A DNA stretch of 64,000 bases from Pantoea nemavictus (GTDB lineage Bacteria; Pseudomonadota; Gammaproteobacteria; Enterobacterales; Enterobacteriaceae). A program made the position numbers and the translations under genes. Shown in pieces: positions 43,396 through 51,877 of this stretch (its first letter is position 1; each line of letters opens with the position of its first letter). Below the pieces are notes generated by a model. It worked only from the letters and a program-made list of their open reading frames with translations, was not told the origin of the DNA and made no database searches. The DNA lies in contig NZ_JBBGZW010000002.1 of NCBI RefSeq assembly GCF_037479095.1, positions 822,707 through 886,706 of the forward strand, read 5' to 3'.

Positions 43396-44753
43396 GTCAA
43401 AAACAGATTCTGCTTAACGCCTTCAATATGAACTGCGTTGGGCACATTCATCACGGCATGTGGACGCATCCACAGGATCGTTCAGTGGATTTCAATTCGC
43501 TCGATTACTGGCTGGATCTGGCGCGTTTGCTGGAGCGCGGGCTATTTGATGGGCTGTTTATCGCCGATATTCTCGGTGTGTATGACGTCTATCAGCAGGG
43601 CATTGGCCTGACCGCCAAAGAGTCGATTCAGCTGCCGGTTAACGATCCGCTAATGCTGATTTCCGGCATGGCGAGCGTTACGCAGCATCTGGGCTTTGGC
43701 GTCACCGCCAACCTGAGTTATGAAGCGCCATATCCGTTCGCGCGCCGACTTTCCACGCTCGATCACCTGACCAATGGGCGCATCGGCTGGAACATCGTCA
43801 CCGGTTATCTTGATAGCGCCGCGCGCGCCATGGGCCAACATCAGCTGCTGGCGCACGATCGCCGCTACGATCAGGCCGATGAGTTTCTGGATGTCACCTA
43901 CAAATTGTGGGAAGCCAGCTGGCAGGACGATGCGTTGGTACAGGATAAGGCCAATCGTCTGTACGCCGATGCCAGCAAGATCAAGCAAATCAATCATCAG
44001 GGCGAGTTTTATCAGGTGCAGGGCTATCACCTCAGCAGCCCATCACCGCAGCGCACGCCGCTGCTATTTCAGGCCGGTTCCTCGACGCGCGGCGTGCAGT
44101 TTGCCGGGCGTCATGCCGAGTGCAGCTTTGTTAATGCGGCGTCCCCGGCGGCGATGCGCGAGCAATCCACGCGTCTGCGTCAGGCGGCGGTGGCTGCCGG
44201 ACGCCATCCTGACGATCTGCGCATCTTTATGGGCGTCAGCGTGATTGTGGCGCCTACCGAGCGTGAGGCGCAGGAGAAGCAGCGCAGCTATCTCGACTAT
44301 GCCAGCCCGGAAGCCGGCATCGCCCACTTCTCCAGCTCGATTGGGTTGGATTTGGCGGCCTTCGAGCTGGATGAGCCGATTCAGACCGGCGACACGCGCG
44401 CGATAGAATCGGTAAGCAAAGCCTTTAGCGGCTGGACGCGTCGTCGCTTGCTGGAGCAGCACGCGATGGGCAGCCGCTATCCGCTGATCGTCGGCAATCC
44501 GAGCCAGGTCGCCGATGCGTTGATCAAGTGGATCGATGAAGGCGATATCGACGGCTTTAACCTGACGCGCATCCTCAACCCGCAGAGCTACCGTGATTTT
44601 ATCGATCTGGTTGTTCCGGAATTGCAGCAGCGCGGCCGCTTTAAAACCGCCTATCAGCCCGGTTCGTTACGGCAAAAAATCTTTCAACAGCAAGACCGTT
44701 TGCCCGATCGTCATCCGGCGGCACGCTGGCGCGACGGCGTTAACCTTCGTTAA
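43392..44753 (+). CDS. LLM-class FMN-dependent monooxygenase (NtaA/SnaA/DszA family)
   Basis: 453 residues, the family's usual length. NMNCVGHIHHGMWTHP at the start, GRIGWNIVTGYLDSAARAMG near 130, and FQAGSSTRGVQFAGRHAECSF near 230 are the NtaA/DszA-type FMN-binding and substrate segments. It needs reduced flavin supplied by a separate reductase, not encoded here. With the DszC-like pair and a Met-type importer it suggests oxidative release of sulfur from an imported organosulfur compound (inference). Confidence 0.87.
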   Translation: MSQKQILLNAFNMNCVGHIHHGMWTHPQDRSVDFNSLDYWLDLARLLERGLFDGLFIADILGVYDVYQQGIGLTAKESIQLPVNDPLMLISGMASVTQHLGFGVTANLSYEAPYPFARRLSTLDHLTNGRIGWNIVTGYLDSAARAMGQHQLLAHDRRYDQADEFLDVTYKLWEASWQDDALVQDKANRLYADASKIKQINHQGEFYQVQGYHLSSPSPQRTPLLFQAGSSTRGVQFAGRHAECSFVNAASPAAMREQSTRLRQAAVAAGRHPDDLRIFMGVSVIVAPTEREAQEKQRSYLDYASPEAGIAHFSSSIGLDLAAFELDEPIQTGDTRAIESVSKAFSGWTRRRLLEQHAMGSRYPLIVGNPSQVADALIKWIDEGDIDGFNLTRILNPQSYRDFIDLVVPELQQRGRFKTAYQPGSLRQKIFQQQDRLPDRHPAARWRDGVNLR

Positions 44754-44773
44754 TTTAACCTCAGGGATCTGAT

Positions 44774-45580
44774 ATGAAAATTGCACGTCAATTCGCGCTG
44801 GCTGCCAGCGTCGCACTGCTGGCGTTTAGCGCCGTCGCTGCCGAGAACTACAGCGGACCGCTGAAAGTCGGCACCACCGCCGCCTTTGCGCCGCCGCTGG
44901 AAACAGCGGTGGCCGAAGCGAAGAAACAGGGTTTGAACGTTGAGTTGGTGGAGTTCACCGACTGGACGGCGCCAAACGTCAGCGTGGAAAACGGCGACAT
45001 CGACGTCAACCTGTTCCAGCATAAGCCGTTCCTTGAGAACGCCAACCAGCAGGGCGGATTCCATCTGGTGCCTTTTGCTCCCGCCATCATCAACAATATC
45101 GGCCTCTATTCGAAAAAACATACTGCGATTGACCAGATTCCCGATGGCGGCACGGTGGCAATTGCTAACGATCCGATCAACGGCGCGCGCGGCCTGCTGC
45201 TGCTGCAAAAAGCCAAACTGATTACGCTGAAACCGGGCGCGGGTCTCAAATCGACCGTGGATGACATTGTCAGCAATCCAAAGCATCTGAAGATTATCGA
45301 AGTGGAAGCGGTGCAGCTGTCGCGATCGCTGGATGAAGTCGATTTAGCGCAAGGCTATCCGCACTATCTGCGCCTGTCGAAGACCATCGATCCCAACAAG
45401 GCCTTGCTGTTTGATGGCCTTGAGCATCCGGAATATGTGATTCAGTTCGTGATTCGTGATGGCCATCAGAACGATCCGCGCCTGGCGAAGTTTGTCGATA
45501 TCTACCAGCATTCACCGGTAGTGCGCGCCAAACTGGATGACTTCTACGGCAAGCTGTATCAGCCGGGCTGGAGCCAGTAA
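44774..45580 (+). CDS. MetQ/NlpA-family periplasmic binding protein without lipobox
   Basis: 268 residues. The NlpA-family fold is clear: KVGTTAAFAPPLE, DVNLFQHKPFLEN, VAIANDPINGARGLLLLQKA. Unlike MetQ, the signal peptide ends AVA-A near residue 22 and has no lipobox Cys, so the protein should be free in the periplasm. Substrate is probably a methionine relative or other sulfur compound, judging by the neighbouring monooxygenases. Confidence 0.85.
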   Translation: MKIARQFALAASVALLAFSAVAAENYSGPLKVGTTAAFAPPLETAVAEAKKQGLNVELVEFTDWTAPNVSVENGDIDVNLFQHKPFLENANQQGGFHLVPFAPAIINNIGLYSKKHTAIDQIPDGGTVAIANDPINGARGLLLLQKAKLITLKPGAGLKSTVDDIVSNPKHLKIIEVEAVQLSRSLDEVDLAQGYPHYLRLSKTIDPNKALLFDGLEHPEYVIQFVIRDGHQNDPRLAKFVDIYQHSPVVRAKLDDFYGKLYQPGWSQ

Positions 45581-45582
45581 GC

Positions 45583-46683
45583 ATGGTTAGCCTGACGCTA
45601 CCCGGCGAGCGCGATGCGTTGCTGTCACCGACGGCCGAGACGGCAGGGAGAGTGCACGTGCAGATTCGCGGCTTAAGTAAACGCTATCCCGGACAAAGCC
45701 TGGACGCATTGAAAGCGGTCGATCTGCAGGTTAAGCGCGGCGAGATTTTCGGCATTATTGGCCGCAGCGGCGCCGGAAAATCAACGCTGATTCGCTGCCT
45801 TAACCGGCTGGAAAATCCGACAAGCGGGCAGGTGGTGATTGACGGCATCGATCTCGGCAGCCTGAGCGATCGTCAGCTGGTAGATTGGCGACGTCGTACC
45901 GGCATGATTTTCCAGCACTTCAATTTGCTCTCTGCCAAAACGGTGCGTGAAAACATTGAGCTGCCGATGAAAGTGGCGGGCGTGCCTGCGGCTGAGCGGC
46001 GGCGCAAGGTGGATGAATTGCTGGCGCTGGTGGGGCTGGAACAGCGCCAGCACGCCTGGCCTGCGCAGCTGTCCGGCGGCCAGAAGCAGCGGGTCGGCAT
46101 TGCGCGCGCCTTGGTGCACGATCCTGAACTGCTGCTGTGCGATGAGGCAACCTCGGCGCTCGATCCGGAAACCACGCGCGCGATTCTGGCGTTGCTGAAG
46201 AAGATCAATCAACAGCGCCACATCACCATCATTTTGATCACCCATGAGATGGACGTGGTACACGATCTTTGTCATCAGGTGGCGGTGATCGATCAGGGCG
46301 AAATTATTGAGCGCGGGCCGGTGTGGCAGGTGTATAGCGATCCGCAGCAGGAGACCACGCGGCAACTGCTGAATCCGCAATTCAGCGCGCTGCCGGAAGC
46401 GATTCAACCGCTGTTGACGCCGATGCGCCAGCGTACCGATTCGCGTCTGCTGGTGCGGCTGCGCTACACCGGACAAGGCGCGCAGCCGGATTTGGCCGCG
46501 CTCAGTACGCGCGTTGCCGGTGAGCTGACTCTGCTGTTTAGCGCGGTGGAGTGGGTGGATGGCAAACCGACCGGGCAGATGTTGCTGCTGCTGGAAGCGT
46601 GCCATGAATCTGACGCTGCGCGTGCACTATTAACCTCTGTTGCTGACCAACTGGAGATTCCGGGCTATGTCACTGGCTATTGA
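45583..46683 (+). CDS. MetN-like ABC transporter ATP-binding protein
   Basis: 366 residues. Walker A GRSGAGKST near residue 62, signature LSGGQKQRVGIAR, Walker B LLCDEATSALD, and a C-terminal NIL-type regulatory domain (about 275-360), as in MetN. The N-terminus is about 20 residues longer than MetN. GGAG precedes the ATG and the gene starts 2 bp after the binding-protein gene. Confidence 0.87.
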   Translation: MVSLTLPGERDALLSPTAETAGRVHVQIRGLSKRYPGQSLDALKAVDLQVKRGEIFGIIGRSGAGKSTLIRCLNRLENPTSGQVVIDGIDLGSLSDRQLVDWRRRTGMIFQHFNLLSAKTVRENIELPMKVAGVPAAERRRKVDELLALVGLEQRQHAWPAQLSGGQKQRVGIARALVHDPELLLCDEATSALDPETTRAILALLKKINQQRHITIILITHEMDVVHDLCHQVAVIDQGEIIERGPVWQVYSDPQQETTRQLLNPQFSALPEAIQPLLTPMRQRTDSRLLVRLRYTGQGAQPDLAALSTRVAGELTLLFSAVEWVDGKPTGQMLLLLEACHESDAARALLTSVADQLEIPGYVTGY

Positions 46684-47317
46684 TCGTTTATGGGTGGGGC
46701 TGCTGGATACGCTGCTGATGGTTGGCGTGTCGTCGCTGCTGGCGCTGGCCTTGGGCTTGCCGATGGCGGTGATTTTGGTGGTGACTGGACGCGGCGATCT
46801 GTTTCCCAGTCCGCTGCTGAATCGTGTGCTTGGCTGGGTGGTGAACCTGTTCCGTTCGATTCCGTTTTTGATCCTGATGGTGGCGCTGATCCCCTTTACC
46901 CGCTGGATCGTCGGCACCACCTACGGCGTGTGGGCGGCGGTAGTGCCGCTCACGCTGGCGGCAACACCGTTCTTTGCGCGTATCGCCGAAGTGAGCCTGC
47001 GTGAAGTGGATAAAGGATTGACCGAAGCGGCGCAGGCGATGGGTTTTCATCGCTGGCATATTATATGGCATGTGCTGTTGCCCGAAGCGCGGCCGGGCAT
47101 CGTCAGCGGATTTACCATTACGCTGGTGACGATGATTAATGCCTCCGCGATGGCCGGCGCGATTGGTGCCGGTGGTTTGGGCGATCTGGCATATCGCTAT
47201 GGTTATCAGCGCTTTGATATGCAGGTGATGCTGACGGTGATTGTGGTGCTGGTGGCGTTGGTCACGGTATTGCAGTTTTTTGGCGACAGGTTGTCGCGCA
47301 GGCTAAATCACCGCTGA
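46667..47317 (+). CDS. MetI-like ABC transporter permease
   Basis: 216 residues from ATG 46667, which overlaps the ATPase gene by 17 bp; the length matches MetI. Five membrane helices; the EAA loop is EAAQAMGFHRWHIIWHVLLPEARPG and FRSIPFLILMVALIPFTR is typical of MetI. It completes the importer of the monooxygenase cluster. Confidence 0.88.
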   Translation: MSLAIDRLWVGLLDTLLMVGVSSLLALALGLPMAVILVVTGRGDLFPSPLLNRVLGWVVNLFRSIPFLILMVALIPFTRWIVGTTYGVWAAVVPLTLAATPFFARIAEVSLREVDKGLTEAAQAMGFHRWHIIWHVLLPEARPGIVSGFTITLVTMINASAMAGAIGAGGLGDLAYRYGYQRFDMQVMLTVIVVLVALVTVLQFFGDRLSRRLNHR

Positions 47318-47327
47318 AATTAAAAAA

Positions 47328-47389
47328 GCGCAATAAATTGCGCCGCTACGATATGTGCATGTATTTGTAGCGGCGCGATTCATCGCGCT
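47328..47389. repeat. Paired palindromic element, containing an empty IS110 target
   Basis: GCGCAATAAATTGCGCCGCTAC (47328-47349) and GTAGCGGCGCGATTCATCGCGC (47367-47388), with the CCGCTAC/GTAGCGG ends facing inward, opposite to 20494-20550. The first unit includes TTGCGCCGCTACGA at 47338-47351, a perfect match to both target guides of the bridge RNA. Confidence 0.85.
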
Positions 47390-47407
47390 CTGTTGACCTT
47401 CGTATTG

Positions 47408-48310
47408 CTATCTGATCTGCAGTTCCCCTAGCGCTGCCAGCAACGCATCGACTTTGGGAAGCAGCTGTTTGCGGCGCGGCCAGATCAGCGTTAAGGCTAA
47501 ACCTTCCGGCTGCTGTTCGGGCAGAATGATCTGCAGATCGCCGCGCGCCAGCGGCTCACGTATCAACCATGATGGCATCTGCGCGACGCCAAGCCCGCCA
47601 CACACCGCCTGCACTTGTGCATCCACATCGCCCAGCGCCATACGGTGCGGCACGTTGCGCCAGTGTGGATAACCATCTTCGGTAGTGAATAACCACGGTT
47701 TGGTGCTGCCATCGACGCGTTCATACAGGATCGCCTGATGCTGTAACAGCTCGCTTTCACTGTTCGGTCGACCGACGCGCGCCAGATAATCCGCTGAGGC
47801 GCAAAACACCATGCGTTCGCGACCCATCTGGCGACAGCCGAGCGAGGCGGGCAGATCGGGCGATCCGCCAATGCGCACCGCCACGTCAATTCCCTCGTCA
47901 AAGAGATCGATAAAACGATCGGAAAACGTCAGATTCAGTTCGACATCCGGATGCTGCTGACAAAAGGGAATCAACAGCGGCATCACGCTGAGGCGACCGT
48001 AAGTATTCGGCACCGCGAGGCGCAAGCGGCCAGAGGGAATGGTGCGCTGCGCCGCCAGCACCGCTTCGGCTTCAGCCAGCTCCTCCATAATGCGCAAACA
48101 GGTTTGGTAATAAGCGTTGCCAGCGTCGGTGAGTTTCAGGCTGCGCGTGGTACGCTCCAGCAGGCGCGAGCCGAGGCGTGTTTCCAACCGCGTTACGCTC
48201 TTACTCACTGCGGAACCGGTTAAGTGCAGACGCTCGGCAGCCGCGGCAAAGCTGCCGCTCTCCACGCTGGCGACAAAGGGGACGATATCTTTCAGGCGTT
48301 GATCGTGCAT
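47408..48310 (-). CDS. LysR-family transcriptional regulator
   Basis: 300 residues. HTH: GSFAAAAERLHLTGSAVSKSVTRLE. The effector domain begins near residue 92 (RLRLAVPNTYGRLSVMPLL) and is of the CrgA/DmlR/YafC type that controls oxidoreductase genes. It is divergent from the enone-reductase-like gene (100 bp between starts), its likely target. Confidence 0.88.
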   Translation of the reverse strand: MHDQRLKDIVPFVASVESGSFAAAAERLHLTGSAVSKSVTRLETRLGSRLLERTTRSLKLTDAGNAYYQTCLRIMEELAEAEAVLAAQRTIPSGRLRLAVPNTYGRLSVMPLLIPFCQQHPDVELNLTFSDRFIDLFDEGIDVAVRIGGSPDLPASLGCRQMGRERMVFCASADYLARVGRPNSESELLQHQAILYERVDGSTKPWLFTTEDGYPHWRNVPHRMALGDVDAQVQAVCGGLGVAQMPSWLIREPLARGDLQIILPEQQPEGLALTLIWPRRKQLLPKVDALLAALGELQIR

Positions 48311-48410
48311 TGATTAGTGAACTCAGGTTGTGAATGCCGTGAATTAATGCCAGAGATAGGAATTTAATTCTCTATTAAACTCATCATTACTGAAACTGAG
48401 GAGAATTAAA

Positions 48411-49478
48411 ATGCAAAAGCAGGCATTGATTGTAGGCATCAGCGGCGTTATTGGGCGCGCGCTGGCAGAAAAACTGCAGCGCGAAGGCTGGCAGGTAAGC
48501 GGCTTATCACGTGGACGCGGCGCGGTGCCGGAAGGCTGTCGCAGCCTGACCGCCGATCTCACGGATGCAGACGCGGTGCGTGCCGCGTTGGCGCAGGAGA
48601 AGCCGGATGCCCTGTTCTTTAGCGTGTGGTCGCGTCAGGAAAATGAGAAAGAGAACATTCGCGTTAATGGCGGCATGGTGCGTAACGTGATTGAAGCCTT
48701 GGGTGAACGCCTGAATGGCGCGCATGTGGCGCTGGTAACCGGCCTGAAGCATTACCTCGGTCCCTTCGAAGCCTACGGTAAAGGCGCGGTACCGGTTACG
48801 CCCTTCCGCGAGGAGCAGGGTCGTCAGCCGGTCGATAACTTCTATTACGCGCAGGAAGACGAAGTCTTTGCCGGTGCGGAGAAATATGGCTATCGCTGGA
48901 GCGTGCATCGTCCGCACTCCATCGTCGGTTTTGCGCTGGGTAACGCGATGAATATGGGCCAGACGCTGGCGGTTTACGCCACGTTGTGTCGCGAGCAGGG
49001 CTTGCCGTTTATTTTCCCAGGCTCGCCAGAGCAGTGGAACGGTGTTTCCGATGTGACCGATGCCGGTTTGCTGGCCGAGCAGTTGCTGTGGGCAGCGACG
49101 GCGGCCGAAGCGGCCAATCAGGATTTCAACGCAGTGAACGGTGATGTGTTCCGCTGGAACTGGTTGTGGCCACGTCTGGCGGCCTATTTCGGCGTGGAAG
49201 CGGCGGCGTATCCGGCGCAGATGATGCCGCTGGAAGGGCGCATGCAGGAAGCGGCGGACGCCTGGCGTGATGTGGCAGCGCGTTATCAGCTGCGCGAAGC
49301 GGACATTACTAAGCTCGCATCCTGGTGGCACACCGATGCCGATTTGGGCCGTCCGATGGAAGCCTTTACCGACATGAGCAAGAGCCGCAAAGCGGGCTTC
49401 ACCGGCTATCGTTCCACGCTGGATTCATTCACACAGCTGTTTGATCGGCTGAAGGCGGAGAAGGTCATTCCGCAGTAA
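48411..49478 (+). CDS. PRISE-family NAD(P)H enone reductase-like SDR
   Basis: 355 residues. Rossmann motif VGISGVIGRAL (Gly9, Gly12, Gly15). Instead of the usual YxxxK, it has TGLKHYLGPF (Lys113) and NFYYAQED (Tyr146), the catalytic pair of progesterone 5-beta-reductase/iridoid-synthase-like (PRISE) enzymes, which reduce activated C=C bonds. GAGGAG precedes the ATG. The natural bacterial substrate is unknown. An intrinsic terminator follows. Confidence 0.83.
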   Translation: MQKQALIVGISGVIGRALAEKLQREGWQVSGLSRGRGAVPEGCRSLTADLTDADAVRAALAQEKPDALFFSVWSRQENEKENIRVNGGMVRNVIEALGERLNGAHVALVTGLKHYLGPFEAYGKGAVPVTPFREEQGRQPVDNFYYAQEDEVFAGAEKYGYRWSVHRPHSIVGFALGNAMNMGQTLAVYATLCREQGLPFIFPGSPEQWNGVSDVTDAGLLAEQLLWAATAAEAANQDFNAVNGDVFRWNWLWPRLAAYFGVEAAAYPAQMMPLEGRMQEAADAWRDVAARYQLREADITKLASWWHTDADLGRPMEAFTDMSKSRKAGFTGYRSTLDSFTQLFDRLKAEKVIPQ

Positions 49479-49492
49479 AAGCTCGCTGAATT

Positions 49493-49525
49493 AAAAGGGC
49501 GGTTCGCTGGAATCGCCCTTTTTTA
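49493..49525 (+). terminator. Intrinsic terminator of the enone reductase gene
   Basis: AAAAGGGCG - loop - CGCCCTTTTTT: short GC stem (49497-49501 with 49514-49518) extended by A/T pairs, then a T-run, 15 bp after the stop codon. Confidence 0.85.
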
Positions 49526-49561
49526 TTGCAATATGGCGGGCCAGACTTATAAAGAAAAAAG

Positions 49562-49612
49562 AACGGCCTAAGCCTTAGTTATATTATAACGCCATGCTAA
49601 GGCCGTTTTTGC
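49562..49612. terminator. Bidirectional terminator
   Basis: AACGGCC (49562-49568) pairs with GGCCGTT (49601-49607), and GCCTTAG (49572-49578) alternatively with CTAAGGC (49597-49603). A T-run follows on the plus strand, and on the minus strand TTCTTTTTTC follows. It ends the DUF1471 gene on the minus strand and backs up the plus-strand terminator. Confidence 0.8.
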
Positions 49613-49614
49613 CA

Positions 49615-49884
49615 TTACTTTTTCTTGTAGACGATGGCGGTACCATATATTTTGTTATTGGTATTCGCTGAGGTAACAATATAAATATCGCCACCTTTTT
49701 CATCGGCCTTTTTCGACAGCTCCTCTTTAGCACTGGCAGCATCGGTTTCACCTGAGGTAGAAATCTCGCCCACCTCAACATACTGATCTTTGACCTTTTC
49801 AAACTCTACTTTTGTCATTAGCTCTGCAGCAAAGGCGCTAAATGATAATGAGCTTGCTAATAATACGAAAATTAATTTTTTCAT
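49615..49884 (-). CDS. DUF1471 (YdgH/BhsA/McbA-type) small periplasmic protein
   Basis: 89 residues with a 20-residue signal peptide (SFSAFAA) and one DUF1471 domain (KVEFEKVKDQYVEVGEIS, then ASAKEELSKKADEKGGDIYIVTS, then IYGTAIVYKK). Members in enterics are induced by stress and influence biofilm and envelope behaviour. Single gene with its own terminator. Confidence 0.88.
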   Translation of the reverse strand: MKKLIFVLLASSLSFSAFAAELMTKVEFEKVKDQYVEVGEISTSGETDAASAKEELSKKADEKGGDIYIVTSANTNNKIYGTAIVYKKK

Positions 49885-50311
49885 ACGTGTCCTTGGATGA
49901 GGTAAATGATGGGAATAGTTCTCTTATTGCTATTATTTTATAGTTTACAAATGTGACCTTTACCATGTGACTGCGCTAATTTTTAATCTTCTGCTTCGTG
50001 TGTCTCGCATCAAAACAATAACCTTATAGGTATTACTACTTCACTTCAGTACCACCCCATCCAGCAGAGCTATTCTGGTAGCACGCCGATGCCGATTTGG
50101 AGCGTTCTTTTTCTCATCGTCAGTGCAGCTCACAGGACCGCCTGGTCAATCCGCAATTTCATGGTTATCCCCAAAACCTCTTGCCGGTCACAATTTAATC
50201 GAACCCTCATGGTGAAAAGTGGTTGAGTCTCACAAAACATTAGAAACATTCTTGTATGGCAGTTAATCAAATGTAAATCATTAACGCATAACTCCTGACA
50301 AGGTGCTGCTG
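49885..50311. other. Intergenic region without recognised gene
   Basis: Divergent promoter region for the DUF1471 gene and the GPH transporter. It is AT-rich near 49910-50030. I see TGTGAC and CATGTGAC half-sites near 49950-49972 but no full CRP site, and no open frame worth calling. Confidence 0.5.
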
Positions 50312-51877
50312 ATGATTAACCGTTCCGAAGAGAAACCCATCAAGTTGAGAAACATGCTGGCCTATGGCGGCGGCGATGTTTTTGGTGGCGGCAGTTTCAC
50401 GATACTTGGCCTCTGGCTAATGTATTTTTACACCACTTACGGCGGATTAAGCCCGGCAGAAGCCGGTGCCGTTATCGCTTTCGCACGGCTGCTGGACGCC
50501 TTTTTTGATCCGTTAATGGGCTATGTCACGGACCACTTCTGGCGCAATCGTCTTGGTCAGCGCTTTGGTCGCCGTGGCTTTTTCTTCCTGATCGGCGCAC
50601 CGCTGGTGTTCTTCAGCTACATCATGATGTGGGTGAGCGACATGGGATTCGCTTACTACCTCGCCACATACATCTTGTTCTACGCCTGCTACACGCTGGT
50701 TATCGTGCCTTACGAAACGCTGGCGGCAGAAATGGCCCACGATTTCCATGTGCGCTCCCGTCTCACCGGCGTCCGCATGTTCTTTTCCATGGGCGCGGGC
50801 ATTCTTGCCGCCTGGCTTCCAGGGGCAATTATTGCTGTGCTGGGTGATGATGCGTCATCCTCCTTCCTGTATATGGCGGTTATCTTTGCCACGCTCTTCG
50901 CTATCGTGATTTTTGGGCTCTACTTCTTTACCTGGGAGCGCGCCATTGAAATCACTGAGAAGCCTGCGCCGGTTGAGTTCAAGCGCGATATGAAAGCGCT
51001 GTTTCGTTCACTGCTCTCCACCTTCCAGGTGCGTACTTTCCGTCAGCATGTTGGCATGTATCTCGGGGCTTATGTGGCGCTCGATGTACTTGGTGCCGTG
51101 CTGGCTTATTACATCATCTTTGTCCTGGGCCATAGCGCCATCGATGCCGCTAACAGCATGACCTTTATGTCAGTAGTGCAGTTCTTCTGCATCGCGGCGT
51201 GGATTCCGTTCTGCATTCATATTGGCAACGGCGCGGCCTATAAGCTGGCGCAGTACCTGATGCTGACCAGCGTGGCGCTGTTTATCAGTTTCTACGCGTT
51301 TGGCAATAGCGCGCAGATGTGGATGGTATGGGGTGCGGCCATTGTGATGGGAATGGGACGTTCGGGGACGCAGTACGTTTGCTGGAACATCTACAGCTTT
51401 ATTCCTGACGTGGATGAAATGCTGACGGGCCAGCGTCGCGAAGGCATTTTTGCTGGCGTGATGACGTTTGTGCGCAAAGCGGTGCAGGCGGTGGCGCTGT
51501 TTATCGTTGGGTTGGTACTGCAATCCTATGGTTTTGCCGGCAAAGGTGCGGTGAGCCAGCCACCTGAAGCCGTTCACGGCATCGCGCTGGTGTTTGGTAT
51601 TGGCGCGCTGATCTTCCTCGTCGTCGGCCTATTTAGCGCACGCGGCTTCAGCCTGAATCGCAACAATCACGCGCTGTTAATCGCCGAGATCCAGCGTCGT
51701 CACGCAGGTGGCAATGGCGCTGAAGCGTCCGCTGAGACGCGCGCAGTGGCCGAAAAACTTACCGGCTGGCCGTGGGCCAGTTTATGGGGCAAGAACGATA
51801 TTATGCAGCGCATTGATCCACGCGCTGAAAACCTTACGGCTAAAGGAAACCAGCAACATGACACGCATAACCTTTGA
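50312..51877 (+). CDS. GPH-family (MelB-type) sugar:cation symporter
   Basis: 521 residues from ATG 50312, with AAGG 8 bases upstream. Twelve hydrophobic segments; LLDAFFDPLMGYVTDHFWRNRLGQRFGRR is the GPH loop and YETLAAEMAHDFHVRSRLTGVR the central motif. The family imports glycosides, pentosides and uronides with sodium or protons. It overlaps the downstream DlgD-like gene by 20 bp, so the substrate may be a uronate or oligouronide, as for TogT-type carriers. Confidence 0.85.
   Translation: MINRSEEKPIKLRNMLAYGGGDVFGGGSFTILGLWLMYFYTTYGGLSPAEAGAVIAFARLLDAFFDPLMGYVTDHFWRNRLGQRFGRRGFFFLIGAPLVFFSYIMMWVSDMGFAYYLATYILFYACYTLVIVPYETLAAEMAHDFHVRSRLTGVRMFFSMGAGILAAWLPGAIIAVLGDDASSSFLYMAVIFATLFAIVIFGLYFFTWERAIEITEKPAPVEFKRDMKALFRSLLSTFQVRTFRQHVGMYLGAYVALDVLGAVLAYYIIFVLGHSAIDAANSMTFMSVVQFFCIAAWIPFCIHIGNGAAYKLAQYLMLTSVALFISFYAFGNSAQMWMVWGAAIVMGMGRSGTQYVCWNIYSFIPDVDEMLTGQRREGIFAGVMTFVRKAVQAVALFIVGLVLQSYGFAGKGAVSQPPEAVHGIALVFGIGALIFLVVGLFSARGFSLNRNNHALLIAEIQRRHAGGNGAEASAETRAVAEKLTGWPWASLWGKNDIMQRIDPRAENLTAKGNQQHDTHNL

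Noticed and set aside
49940..49975. CRP site near TGTGACCTTTACCATGTGAC
   Set aside because: The two half-sites are direct rather than inverted and the spacing does not fit TGTGA-N6-TCACA.
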